Assembly (NCBI GenBank): GCA_046293075.1
Contig: JBKBPL010000022.1
Coordinates: 1 to 64,000, forward strand
Length of the DNA: 64,000 nt
Direction of reading: 5' to 3'
DNA from: Ga0077530 sp046293075
Lineage (GTDB): Bacteria > Pseudomonadota > Alphaproteobacteria > Rhizobiales > Hyphomicrobiaceae
Shown: positions 33,500 through 41,378 of the stretch, piece by piece
How positions within the stretch are numbered: the stretch's first letter is position 1
How the letters are laid out: each line of letters starts with the position of its first letter
Program-made: the position numbers and the translations under genes
The notes under the pieces: model-generated
Database searches by the model: none
Told to the model about the DNA's origin: nothing
What the model saw: only the letters and a program-made list of their open reading frames with translations

Positions 33500-34642
33500 T
33501 CAGGCGGCTGTCCGCGCGCGTGGACGGGCGGCGATCTCGCGCCAAGCGGCGAGACAGCGGTCGATATCATGATCCGTGGTCGCGGGGCCGATGCTGAAGC
33601 GGATGGCGGACCGGGCCGTCGCCTCGTCGAGCCCCATGGCCATCAGAACGTGACTGGCGCCGATCTTGCCGGCCGAGCAGGCGGCGCCCGCGCTCACGGC
33701 GATGCCGGCGAGGTCGAAGCGGATGACCAGCGTCTCTGCTGTGTGTCCGGGCAAGGTGAGGCAGGTCGTATTGGGCAGACGCTCGGCGCACGCACCAATG
33801 ATCCTGGCTTCCGGTGTCAGGTCGAGAAGCCCCGCCTCGAGCCGGTCGCGCAGGCGCGCGATGCGGCCATGCGCGGCGATCGCGCTGCGTGCGGCCTCGG
33901 CGGCCGCACCGAAGCCCGCGATGCCAGGGACGTTCTCTGTTCCACCGCGGCGCCGCCGCTCCTGCCCGCCGCCGCCGAGCAGCGCCGGCAGCTCATGGCC
34001 GTCGCGAATGACAAGCGCGCCGACGCCCGTCGGACCGCCGAGCTTGTGGGCCGAAAGGGCCAAGAAATCAGCGCCAAGGGCAGCGAAATCTACCGCGATG
34101 CGGCCTGCGGCCTGCGCGGCATCCGTGAAGAAGAGCGCACCCGCCTCGCGGCCCAGACTGGCTGCTTCGGCGACCGGCTGGATGACGCCCGTTTCGTTGT
34201 TCGCGATCTGCAGCGCGATCAGCACGTTGCCTGGGCCGAATGCGCGAACGGCGGTCGCGGCCTTGCCGGCGAGATCACTGGCGTTGACACGCCCATCCGA
34301 GGCAACATCGACGTGCACGCGCCGGCCTGCCACCGCCTCGGCCGGCCGCAGCACGGCGTCGTGCTCGATGCTGGTGGCGAGGACGGCCGCCCAGGGTGCC
34401 GCGAGCACGGAGGCGCAGGCCTCGGTGGCGCCGCTCGTGAAGATCACCTCGGAGGGCCGCGCTCCCACGAGGGCCGCGACCTGCTCGCGCGCGGTCTCGA
34501 CGATGGCGCGGGCGCGCCGCCCCTCGGCATGAACCGAGGAGGGATTGCCGCCCGCGTCGAGCGCCCGCGCGATGGCCGCCCGCGCTTCGGGAAGCAGCGG
34601 CGCAGTGGCGTTCCAGTCGAGGTATGTGCGCTCTGGGATCAT
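33500..34642 (-). CDS. Cysteine desulfurase, group I NifS/IscS-like
   Basis: 380 residues from the ATG at 34642. A second desulfurase in the same operon as sufS. YLDWNATAPLLPEAR, NPSSVHAEGRRAR, FTSGATEA, QIANNETGVIQPV, the PLP lysine in SAHKLGGPTGVGAL (about residue 202), GTENVPGIAGFG, and the persulfide Cys in SAGAACSAGKI (about 321) identify group I. Its first four bases are shared with the iscR stop (ATGA at 34642-34639), so it is translationally coupled to the regulator. A desulfurase between iscR and sufB is common in alphaproteobacteria; it may serve thiolation of tRNA as well as clusters. Confidence 0.94.
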   Translation of the reverse strand: MIPERTYLDWNATAPLLPEARAAIARALDAGGNPSSVHAEGRRARAIVETAREQVAALVGARPSEVIFTSGATEACASVLAAPWAAVLATSIEHDAVLRPAEAVAGRRVHVDVASDGRVNASDLAGKAATAVRAFGPGNVLIALQIANNETGVIQPVAEAASLGREAGALFFTDAAQAAGRIAVDFAALGADFLALSAHKLGGPTGVGALVIRDGHELPALLGGGGQERRRRGGTENVPGIAGFGAAAEAARSAIAAHGRIARLRDRLEAGLLDLTPEARIIGACAERLPNTTCLTLPGHTAETLVIRFDLAGIAVSAGAACSAGKIGASHVLMAMGLDEATARSAIRFSIGPATTDHDIDRCLAAWREIAARPRARTAA

Positions 34643-35112
34643 CGTGCTGCCCCAACATCGGCAGGGCTGATGAAGGCCTCTACGGCGGGCCGTCCGGTGG
34701 ACGTGGGCACGCCGTCGAGCACGTCCTGCAGCGTCACGGTTGCAAGGAAGCCGGCGATCTGGGCGCCAAGCGCCTCCCAAAGATTGTGCGTGAGGCAGCG
34801 CTGACCCGACAGGCAGGGCGCGCCGCCCTCGCCGCGGCAGCGAGTCATGCGCGTGTCTTCGTCCACGGCCGACATAATGTCGGCGATGACGATCTCCCCG
34901 GCCGGCCGGGCGAGCCGGTACCCACCGGCGCGGCCACGCGCACTCTCCACGAGGCCGGCGCGCCGCAGGCGGATGAAGATCTGCTCAAGGTAGGCGATTG
35001 AGATCTGCTGACGCTCCGCGATGGCGGGGAGGGGCGTTGCCTCATCGGAGCCCTGGCTGGCGAGGTCCGCCATCGCCATTACGGCGTACCGCCCCTTGGT
35101 GTTCAGTTCCAT
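34639..35112 (-). CDS. iscR: Rrf2-family Fe-S regulator IscR
   Basis: 157 residues from MELNTKGRYAVMAMADLA at 35112; seven earlier codons are possible. The winged helix (about 1-70) includes ISIAYLEQIFIRLRRAGLVESARGRAGGYRLARP. The cluster ligands are present as C-x7-C-x5-C-x2-H (CRGEGGAPCLSGQRCLTH, about 88-105); E. coli IscR has C-x5-C at the first pair, so the loop is two residues longer here. It should repress the operon when holding a [2Fe-2S] cluster. A type 1-like site lies at its own promoter (35316-35340). Confidence 0.93.
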   Translation of the reverse strand: MELNTKGRYAVMAMADLASQGSDEATPLPAIAERQQISIAYLEQIFIRLRRAGLVESARGRAGGYRLARPAGEIVIADIMSAVDEDTRMTRCRGEGGAPCLSGQRCLTHNLWEALGAQIAGFLATVTLQDVLDGVPTSTGRPAVEAFISPADVGAAR

Positions 35113-35280
35113 GGTCCGACGCGCCTCACGCAACCCGAACGAGCATCGCTAAGCACCCTGCTTCCCGCCTTGGCCGGCCTGCCACAAGGGGCGATGCCGA
35201 GCCGCCACAACGGCCTTGCATTCAAGGCATGGTTACGTGCTAAGACACGCGCGACACAGGCCCGGCACAGCAACGCTCAA

Positions 35281-35297
35281 TTTGGAGCGTTTCTAAA
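35281..35297 (-). promoter_or_regulatory. Candidate Irr box (iron control element) at the suf promoter
   Basis: TTTGGAGCGTTTCTAAA matches the ICE/Irr consensus TTTAGAA-N3-TTCTAAA at 12 of 14 defined positions, with the right half exact. It can also be seen as ATTTGGA-N5-TCTAAAT (35280-35298). It sits at about +4 to +20 of the predicted suf transcript, a repressing position. Irr, a Fur-family heme-responsive regulator, is known to repress suf operons in rhizobia; no irr gene is in this window. Confidence 0.6.
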
Positions 35298-35307
35298 TCC
35301 TAGTCTG

Positions 35308-35336
35308 TATATGGAAATTCCGAGCGAGTGAGTCAA
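35308..35336 (-). promoter_or_regulatory. Promoter of the iscR-suf operon
   Basis: Read leftward, TTGACT (35336-35331) and CATATA (35313-35308) are separated by 17 bp, close to the alphaproteobacterial CTTGAC-N17-CTATAT form. Transcription would start near 35301. Confidence 0.65.
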
Positions 35337-35340
35337 GTAT
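35316..35340 (-). promoter_or_regulatory. Candidate IscR type 1-like site over the -35 element
   Basis: On the minus strand the left half ATACTTGACT is a perfect match to the first ten positions of the E. coli type 1 (cluster-bound IscR) consensus. The right half keeps TCGG of the expected GTCRRS block; overall about 18 of 25 positions agree. It covers the -35 box, so binding would block RNA polymerase. This fits autorepression by the iscR gene 200 bp downstream. Confidence 0.55.
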
Positions 35341-35451
35341 TTTCGATGCCGAGCCTGCAGATGCCAATCCGGGCCGCATCGGGTGCATACGAACGCCGCC
35401 GCTCAGCCTCGACTCATGCCCGCCCGCGAGCGCAGAAGGCCCGAACACCCC

Positions 35452-36120
35452 ATGCCTGAAATCATGATCAACGGCCCGGCCGGCCGTCTCGAAGCCCGCT
35501 ACCATCACGAGGGGCGCAGCGAAAACCCGATCGCGCTGATCCTGCACCCGCACCCGCAGTTCGGCGGGACGATGAACAACCCCATCGTTTATCACCTGTA
35601 TTATACGTTCACCGAGCGGGGCTTCTCGGTTCTGCGGTTCAACTTCCGCGGCGTCGGGCGTAGCCAGGGCTACTTCGACAACGGGCCGGGCGAGCTTGCC
35701 GACGCCGCCTCGGCGCTCGATTGGCTTCAGCTCCAGAACCCCGACAGCCGTTCGTGCTGGATCGCCGGCGTTTCGTTCGGCACCTGGATCGCGATGCAGC
35801 TGCTCATGCGGCGGCCGGAAATCGACGGCTTCATCTGCGTGGCACCGCCGGCAAACCTCTACGACTACTCGTTCCTCGCACCATGCCCGTCGTCAGGTCT
35901 GCTGATCTCCGGCGAGCGCGACAAGGTGGTGCCGAGCGCGGCCGTCGAGGAGATGGCGCGCAAGACCAAGACGCAGAAGGGCATCAAGATCGAGCACACG
36001 ATCATTCCCGGCGCCGGCCATTTCTTCGAGGACAAGAACGAAGAGCTGAGCCAGATCGTCGGCGAGTACGTCGACCGCCGGATGATCGAAATCGAGAAGG
36101 CCAAGCGCGAGAGCGAGTAG
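35452..36120 (+). CDS. Alpha/beta hydrolase (dienelactone-hydrolase-like, DUF3089/YtmA-like)
   Basis: 222 residues from MPEIMINGPAG at 35452. ALILHPHPQFGGTMNNPIVYHLYYTFTERGF (about 28-58) and LRFNFRGVGRSQG are the marks of a conserved alphaproteobacterial hydrolase group usually annotated only as alpha/beta hydrolase. The nucleophile elbow is GVSFGTW (Ser about 104), with Asp in SGERDKVVP and His in PGAGHFFEDKNEEL. The substrate is unknown. It is divergent from the suf operon and followed 18 bp later by the MOSC gene. Confidence 0.82.
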   Translation: MPEIMINGPAGRLEARYHHEGRSENPIALILHPHPQFGGTMNNPIVYHLYYTFTERGFSVLRFNFRGVGRSQGYFDNGPGELADAASALDWLQLQNPDSRSCWIAGVSFGTWIAMQLLMRRPEIDGFICVAPPANLYDYSFLAPCPSSGLLISGERDKVVPSAAVEEMARKTKTQKGIKIEHTIIPGAGHFFEDKNEELSQIVGEYVDRRMIEIEKAKRESE

Positions 36121-36138
36121 CGTGAGAGGCTGAGGACG

Positions 36139-36915
36139 ATGGCCGCCTCAACCACGCCAACGGTCACCGGTCTCTACCGCTATGCCGTCAAGGGGCTGAG
36201 CGGTGAGAAGCGCGACCGCGTCGCGCTCGAGCCGGGCGGCACCATGCCGTTTGACCGTGCCTACGCGATCGAGAACGGTCCGGGCCGCTTTGATCCGGAC
36301 AATCCGCGCCATCTCCCGAAGATCACGTTCCTCATGCTCATGCGCGACGAGCGGCTCGCAACCCTCGTCACGATGTTCGACGATGCAACCGAGACGCTGA
36401 CGGTGATGCGTGCCGGCAGGCAGGTCGCGCGCGGCCAGCTCACGACGCCACTCGGCCGGCGCATGATCGAGCAGTTCTTCGCCGCCTACATGAAGGCCGA
36501 GTTGCGCGGGCCGCCGAAGATCGTCTCCGCTCCCGGCCACAGCTTCTCGGATGTGCCGTTCAAGTGTCTGCACATCGTCAACCTCGCGACGGTGCGGGAT
36601 GTCGAGCGCGTCGCTGGGCGGCCGGTCGATCCGCTGCGCTTTCGCGCGAACGTCTACATAGATGGCATCCCACCCTGGGCGGAGCTTGGCTGGGCGGGGC
36701 GTGAGGTGGCACTCGGTGAGATCCGCGCGACTGTCATCGACAGAACCGAGCGCTGCGATGCGACAAATGTCGATCCGCGAACGGGCGCGCGCGATATGGG
36801 CCTACCGACACTTCTCCTGCGCACATGGGGCCACAGCGATTTCGGCATTTATGCGAAGATCGTCGCTGGCGGAACGCTGGCCGTTGGGGATCCGGTGACC
36901 GTCCCGGGGGCCTAA
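36139..36915 (+). CDS. MOSC-domain protein
   Basis: 258 residues. An N-terminal MOSC_N beta-barrel (VTGLYRYAVKGLSGEKRDRVALEPGGTMPFDRAYAI as landmark) precedes a MOSC domain (about 120-255) with FRANVYIDGIPPWAELGWAGREVALGEI and RCDATNVDPRTGARD, the latter holding the conserved Cys that binds molybdenum cofactor in mARC-type proteins. Such proteins deliver sulfur to, or carry, Moco for N-hydroxylated substrate reduction. The gene overlaps the convergent fur gene by 4 bp. Confidence 0.85.
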   Translation: MAASTTPTVTGLYRYAVKGLSGEKRDRVALEPGGTMPFDRAYAIENGPGRFDPDNPRHLPKITFLMLMRDERLATLVTMFDDATETLTVMRAGRQVARGQLTTPLGRRMIEQFFAAYMKAELRGPPKIVSAPGHSFSDVPFKCLHIVNLATVRDVERVAGRPVDPLRFRANVYIDGIPPWAELGWAGREVALGEIRATVIDRTERCDATNVDPRTGARDMGLPTLLLRTWGHSDFGIYAKIVAGGTLAVGDPVTVPGA

Positions 36916-37358
36916 CGCGGCTCACGCCGCCGCTTGAGCGGTACGCCGAAGAGTTGCAGGCGATGCCCGACCAGCTCGAAGCCAAGCTCCTTGGCGACGC
37001 GCTCCTGCAGGCGCTCGATCTCTTCGTTGTGGAACTCGATCACGTCGCCGGTCTCGACATTGATGAGATGGTCGTGGTGCTCGCCCGAGGCCTCCTCGAA
37101 GCGCATCCGTCCGGCGCCGAAGTCGTGCCGGGCGATGATGCCCTTGCGCGCCAGCAGGCCCACGGTGCGATAGACGGTTGAAAGCGAAATGCGTGGGTCG
37201 ACCGCGCTCACCCGCCGGTAGACCTCATCCACATCCGGATGATCCGATGCATCCGAGAGCACGCGCGCGATCACGCGTCGCGGCGCAGTCATCCGCAAGC
37301 CCTGCTCGGCGCAAAGCTTCTCGATTCTGCTGACCGGCTCACGTGCCTCTTCGGACAT
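36912..37358 (-). CDS. fur: Fur-family transcriptional regulator
   Basis: 148 residues from MSEEAREPVSRIEKLCAEQGLRM at 37358, after aaggtgggc; longer frames reach 37583 without support. Winged helix: RMTAPRRVIARVL, HPDVDEVYRRVSAVDPRISLSTVYRTVGLLARKGII. Metal ligands: EEASGEHHDHLINVETGDVIEFHNEEIE, the regulatory-site pattern of Fur. It lacks the CxxC zinc pairs of gammaproteobacterial Fur, as usual for alphaproteobacterial Fur/Mur, which often answer to manganese rather than iron. It does not carry the heme motif expected of Irr. Confidence 0.9.
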   Translation of the reverse strand: MSEEAREPVSRIEKLCAEQGLRMTAPRRVIARVLSDASDHPDVDEVYRRVSAVDPRISLSTVYRTVGLLARKGIIARHDFGAGRMRFEEASGEHHDHLINVETGDVIEFHNEEIERLQERVAKELGFELVGHRLQLFGVPLKRRREPR

Positions 37359-37542
37359 GCCCACCTTTCGGGTTCGGATGCTGCCGGAAAGGCCGGCCAC
37401 AAGCCGGGAACACGTGCCTTCCGGCTCCTCTGACGCAGCATCAAAAAGGCCGCGATCCATGTGTCCGGCCTTATAGGTCAGACGCCCTCCGGCGTCCACA
37501 GGCGGAGGCCGGATCATCAGCCGCTTTGGATAACATCGACAG

Positions 37543-38169
37543 TTACCGCACTGCCGCAGCCGACTGAGGGCGCCCGCTGCCAAAAACAGCCTGCGCCCGC
37601 GCCCATCCGAGGCGGGTAGCAGAGGCGATGAACTTCACGTATTCGCTGGCGAGCAATCGCAGCGAGGCCGGATGCTGCCACCATGACCGGTCCCGCATGT
37701 GGCGTGACACGACAGGGTGCGGGACGAGACCCGTATCGGGCATGGCGCGCGCGAACTCGGTGAGCGTGCGAGGCATGTGGTAGCTCGAAGTCACCACGAT
37801 CAGCGTTCGGTAGCCGTGCGCTGCTGCCCAGTCGCGCGCTTCCTCCGCATTGCCGACCGTATCGCTTGCTTCGCGACCGATGTCGACACAGCACTCGAAA
37901 AGCTGCCGCCGCTCGCCCGTATGGTCTCGGATGGCCGCCGCGCTGGTCCGCGGATTGACGCCCGAGATCAGCAGCCGCCGGCCGCTGCCATGGCGCAGGA
38001 GGCTGAGAGCGGCGCTGATCCGGTCCTCGCCCCCCGTGACAACGACGATCGCATCGGCCTTGTGTCCTTGTGGCTCCGGCGAGGTCGTCGCGCTCACCGC
38101 AAAGGCGATGAAGCCACCGATGAAACCGGCAGCCGCAAGGCTCAGCAGGATGCAAATGCGCCGCATCAT
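37543..38169 (-). CDS. YdcF/ElyC-like DUF218 membrane protein
   Basis: 208 residues from MMRRICILLSLAAAGFIGG at 38169. One N-terminal membrane helix then a Rossmann-like DUF218 domain: ADAIVVVTGGEDRISAALSLL, RRLLISGVNP, ASDTVGNAEEA and RTLIVVTSSYHMPRTLTEFARA. ElyC/SanA relatives act in envelope and peptidoglycan precursor metabolism. It lies leftward of ftsE-ftsX with a 133-bp gap, the common alphaproteobacterial order, in which plsC usually follows; here fur does. Confidence 0.85.
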   Translation of the reverse strand: MMRRICILLSLAAAGFIGGFIAFAVSATTSPEPQGHKADAIVVVTGGEDRISAALSLLRHGSGRRLLISGVNPRTSAAAIRDHTGERRQLFECCVDIGREASDTVGNAEEARDWAAAHGYRTLIVVTSSYHMPRTLTEFARAMPDTGLVPHPVVSRHMRDRSWWQHPASLRLLASEYVKFIASATRLGWARAQAVFGSGRPQSAAAVR

Positions 38170-38302
38170 CGGCCGGCTCCGGTGGCTCCCCCTCGGCGCG
38201 GGCGCCGGATGCCGCGCGCGAGGCGGATTTGTGCCCACAACCGGACCTCTGTCAACGCGCGGGCGCTGGATGCGGCAATCGGCGGCCGTTTCACGCGCGG
38301 TC

Positions 38303-39403
38303 TCAGTGCTGGCTATGCAGGATGCGTTTGACGCTGAGGCGCGAGGTGAACATGCAGAGCACGGCGATGATGAGCACGACGAGGACCAGTACGAGATAGC
38401 CGAGCAAATCGAGCGTGCCGGCGCCGATCAGGCGTCTGAACTCCGCCATGCCCAGCGCCCCCCCGCCGAGTAGCTCGGTGATGGTGGGCATGACAAAGAA
38501 GACTGCCATGGCGCAGGCAGCGCCTACGAAGCCCGCGCGGATGCCCAATCTCAGGAACTGCGTCTCGAATTCGCGCGCGATGAAGCGGTCGGTCGCGCCG
38601 ATGAAGTGCAAGACCTCGACGATCTCGCGGTTGGAGGCCATGGCGCTGCGGGTCGCGGATATGATGATCGCCATCGTCGCGGCACCAACGAGGACGAGGA
38701 TCGCGATGCCGCCGAGCGCGAGCGAGCGGGTGACAGCGCGGATCTGCTGCTGCCAATGGCGATGATCGTCGAGGCTCGCGCTCTTGAACTGCGCGCTGAG
38801 GCCTGTGCGGAGCTGCTCGAGGTCTGGCGGTGCACTGCGGTCGAGCTCGAGTGCGATCAAACGGGGCACCGGCAGCTCTTTCAGGGCCTCGGATTTTCCG
38901 AGCCAGGGCTCGATCAGCTCGGTGGCCGTCTCGAGGCTCAAAGGCCTGACCCCACGGATGCCCGGCTGGCCGGCGAGAAACACCGTGACGTCGCGCACCA
39001 CGCGCTCGGTGTCGACGTTCTCCCGCGGCTCGATCTGCACCGTCACCTCGCTCGAGACGTTGCGCAGCCAAGCCGAGGCCGACTGATTGATCATGTAGAC
39101 GGCGCCGGCCGTGAGGCAGGCGAGGAAGCACATGATTGTGACGACGAGCGTCAGCGAGGTGCCGGTCACGGTGCCGGCGGGCACGATCGAGGAATTGACC
39201 TGGATGGAGGCCATATCGACGGGTGGCAGCGCGGACGGCTCGGAACGATCGTTGGCTGGCGCGGCGAGCTCGAGCGGCTGGCTGTAGTCGTCCTGATGGG
39301 GCGGACCGGTCGGCGACGTCGCGAAGTCGTCGACATCGTCGTACGTCCGCGACCCTGGCGATCTCCCACGTGGCCACGCCGGCCTGTCATACGATCCGGA
39401 CAT
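38303..39403 (-). CDS. ftsX: Cell-division ABC-transporter permease FtsX
   Basis: 366 residues. A cytoplasmic N-terminal tail of about 85 residues, rich in Pro/Asp and unusually long, precedes the first helix (GTSLTLVVTIMCFLACLTAGAVY). A periplasmic domain (about 110-220: VSSEVTVQIEPRENVDTERV) follows, then three membrane segments including LALGGIAILVLVGAATMAIII and GYLVLVLVVLIIAVLCMF. FtsEX controls murein hydrolases at the septum. The conserved FtsX helix motif VLHFIGATDRFIAREF is present. Its start overlaps the ftsE stop by 17 bp. Confidence 0.9.
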   Translation of the reverse strand: MSGSYDRPAWPRGRSPGSRTYDDVDDFATSPTGPPHQDDYSQPLELAAPANDRSEPSALPPVDMASIQVNSSIVPAGTVTGTSLTLVVTIMCFLACLTAGAVYMINQSASAWLRNVSSEVTVQIEPRENVDTERVVRDVTVFLAGQPGIRGVRPLSLETATELIEPWLGKSEALKELPVPRLIALELDRSAPPDLEQLRTGLSAQFKSASLDDHRHWQQQIRAVTRSLALGGIAILVLVGAATMAIIISATRSAMASNREIVEVLHFIGATDRFIAREFETQFLRLGIRAGFVGAACAMAVFFVMPTITELLGGGALGMAEFRRLIGAGTLDLLGYLVLVLVVLIIAVLCMFTSRLSVKRILHSQH

Positions 39404-40043
39404 GGCCCTCGTTCAACTCCAGCCGGGGCGCCCTGTACTGGCGCATGAGTTGGTGATCGTGCGTCGCGATGACGACGGACGTGCCAAGGCGGTTCAGCTC
39501 GACGAACAGGCGCAGCAGTCGGCGCGCCATCTGCGGATCGACGTTGCCGGTCGGCTCGTCCGCCAGCAGCAGCTCGGGCTTGCCGATCACGGCGCGCGCG
39601 ATCGCTGCGCGCTGCTTCTCGCCGCCCGAGAGCACCGAGGGATTCGCGTGCATCCGCTCGCCGAGCCCGACCCATTGCAGAAGGTCGGTCACATCTTCCC
39701 GGTACTCCTCCAGCCGGCGGCCGACGACGCGCAAGGGGAGCGCGACGTTCTCCCAGGTCGAGAGGTGGTCGAGCAGGCGGAAGTCCTGGAACACGATGCC
39801 GATGCGGCGTCGCAGCTCCGATCGGCGCGCTGTGTCCGCGCGGCTGACGTTCTGGTTGAAGAGTTCGATCGTGCCGCGGGTCGGTTTCAGAGAGAGGAAC
39901 AGGAGCCGCAGCAGGGACGTCTTCCCGGCCCCCGACGGCCCGGTGAGGAAGTGGAAAGAGCCGGGCTCGAGATGAAAGGAGACGTCGCGTAGCACCTCCT
40001 CGCCCCGCCCATATCTCAGTCCGACGTTCTGGAGCCTGATCAC
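39387..40043 (-). CDS. ftsE: Cell-division ATP-binding protein FtsE
   Basis: 218 residues from the GTG at 40043 (VIRLQNVGLRYG). ABC ATPase partner of FtsX. Walker A GPSGAGKTSLLRLLF (about 34-48), Q-loop IVFQDFRLLDHLST, signature LSGGEKQRAAIARAV, Walker B LLLADEPTGNVDP and switch His in VVIATHDHQLM are intact. The length suits FtsE (about 220). It is first of ftsE-ftsX on this strand. Confidence 0.94.
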   Translation of the reverse strand: MIRLQNVGLRYGRGEEVLRDVSFHLEPGSFHFLTGPSGAGKTSLLRLLFLSLKPTRGTIELFNQNVSRADTARRSELRRRIGIVFQDFRLLDHLSTWENVALPLRVVGRRLEEYREDVTDLLQWVGLGERMHANPSVLSGGEKQRAAIARAVIGKPELLLADEPTGNVDPQMARRLLRLFVELNRLGTSVVIATHDHQLMRQYRAPRLELNEGHVRIV

Positions 40044-40282
40044 GCCCCGATCCCCCTGCGGCTTTCGCCCTCGCCGCCGTTCCTGCCGACCGCTGCCGGA
40101 GACGGTCTCGCCGCGCGATGAATCAACAAGGATTGTGGCAGGGTAATGGGCCTTCCTCCAGTGCCGATGCGATCGCACGCCGCAGACCTGCAACCGCTCT
40201 CCATCGCAATGGCGTCATCAGCCTGCTATACCTCGCGCCGGTCCGGCTGCAACCCCGAGTTTGCCTGGTGTGAGCGAATCAG

Positions 40283-40873
40283 ATGTCTGACAGCGCCGAG
40301 GGAACGGTCGCGCGAGCGGAGGCGATCGAGGTCATCTTTACGGCCGAGGCCATCGCCGGTCGAATCGCGGAGCTGGCCAAGGCCATCGCCGACCTGAAGC
40401 TCGATCGGCTCCTGGTCGTGCCTGTCCTCACCGGGAGCTTCGTCTTCGCAAGTGACCTGCTGCGCGGCCTGCACCGGGCGGGTCTGGCGCCCGAGGTCGA
40501 TTTCCTGTCGGTGTCGAGCTACCGGCACGGCACCAGATCGGCGGGAAAGGTGGACATTGTTCGCGACTTGGAACTCGATGTCGCGGGGCGCAATGTCCTG
40601 CTCGTCGACGATATTCTGGACACCGGGCGCACGCTCGCCTTCGCGAAGGACCTTATCGTCGCGCGGGGGGCCAAACGCGTGATCACCTGCGTCCTGCTCA
40701 ACAAGAAGGCGCGCCGGGCCGTGGCGATCGAGGCGGACTTCGCGGCCTTCGAGTGCCCGCCGGTCTTCGTGGTCGGCTACGGCATGGACCTCGCCGGCCG
40801 CTTTCGCGAGTTGCCCTTCGTCGGGCGTGTGGTCGGGTCGTTTTCCTCTGCCGGTTCGGCCGGTCGGGTGTAG
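40283..40873 (+). CDS. hpt: Hypoxanthine phosphoribosyltransferase
   Basis: 196 residues. Purine salvage: hypoxanthine (and guanine) plus PRPP to the nucleotide. The PRPP loop is VLLVDDILDTGRTL (about 106-119); VVPVLTGSFVFASDLL and VDFLSVSSYRHGTRSAGKVDIVRDLELD form the flexible loop region; ECPPVFVVGYGMDLAGRFRELPFVG is the C-terminal base-binding segment. Single gene convergent with the acetyltransferase. Confidence 0.94.
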   Translation: MSDSAEGTVARAEAIEVIFTAEAIAGRIAELAKAIADLKLDRLLVVPVLTGSFVFASDLLRGLHRAGLAPEVDFLSVSSYRHGTRSAGKVDIVRDLELDVAGRNVLLVDDILDTGRTLAFAKDLIVARGAKRVITCVLLNKKARRAVAIEADFAAFECPPVFVVGYGMDLAGRFRELPFVGRVVGSFSSAGSAGRV

Positions 40874-40876
40874 GCT

Positions 40877-41371
40877 CTAGGGCCTGTCGCTTATCATCAG
40901 CCAACTCTGGCCGCTCAGGCCATCATCGCGGATGCCGGTCCAGCGATACCCGGCGCGCTCGGCCGCGCGCACCGCCGGTTCATAGCGCACGGGCACCAGC
41001 GTCGCGCAGGCCGGGGCGAGCGTGGATGAGAACACCTCGCGCGTCAGCGCGGCGAGCGCCGTCTCGCCGGCGCCGCGCTGGCGATGGGCCGGATCGGCAA
41101 TGAAAAGTGCGGCGAGATAGGTGCCGGGTGGCAATCCCTCGGTCCGCGGACTTCGGACAAGGTCGGCATCGAGGGCATGGCCATAGCCGATCGGGGTGGC
41201 TGCCGCAAGGATCAGCCGGCAGACGGCCGACGGGCTTTCGGCTGCGATGGCGACCTCGGCTTCGGCCGCGGCAAGGCCGCCCCACCACGCCTGGATCTCC
41301 GCCTGCAGCAGCCACGCGCGTACTTGGTCCCAGTCGGCAGCCTGCAAGGGGCGCAGCGTAATATCGGGCAC
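40877..41371 (-). CDS. GNAT-family N-acetyltransferase (AAC(6')-like fold)
   Basis: 164 residues from a GTG at 41371 (VPDITLRPLQAADWDQV), just left of the purH stop at 41379; a longer frame would overlap purH. The GNAT core is ITLRPLQAADWDQVRAWL, PIGYGHALDA, GTYLAALFIADPAHRQRGAGETALAALTREVF with the acetyl-CoA loop RQRGAG, and VRYEPAVRAAERAGYRWTG. It resembles the AacA4/acetyltransferase_8 group, but there is no resistance context and the natural substrate is unknown. Confidence 0.75.
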   Translation of the reverse strand: MPDITLRPLQAADWDQVRAWLLQAEIQAWWGGLAAAEAEVAIAAESPSAVCRLILAAATPIGYGHALDADLVRSPRTEGLPPGTYLAALFIADPAHRQRGAGETALAALTREVFSSTLAPACATLVPVRYEPAVRAAERAGYRWTGIRDDGLSGQSWLMISDRP

Positions 41372-41378
41372 GGAGGTC

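Larger units (their letters stand above)
35113..35451. other. Regulatory gap between iscR and the divergent hydrolase
   Basis: 339 bp with no gene. It holds the suf promoter and two candidate operators (separate entries at 35281-35340). The predicted suf transcript starts near 35301, leaving a leader of about 190 nt before iscR. I saw no clear terminator or riboswitch fold in that leader. Any promoter for the plus-strand gene at 35452 is not obvious. Confidence 0.5.
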
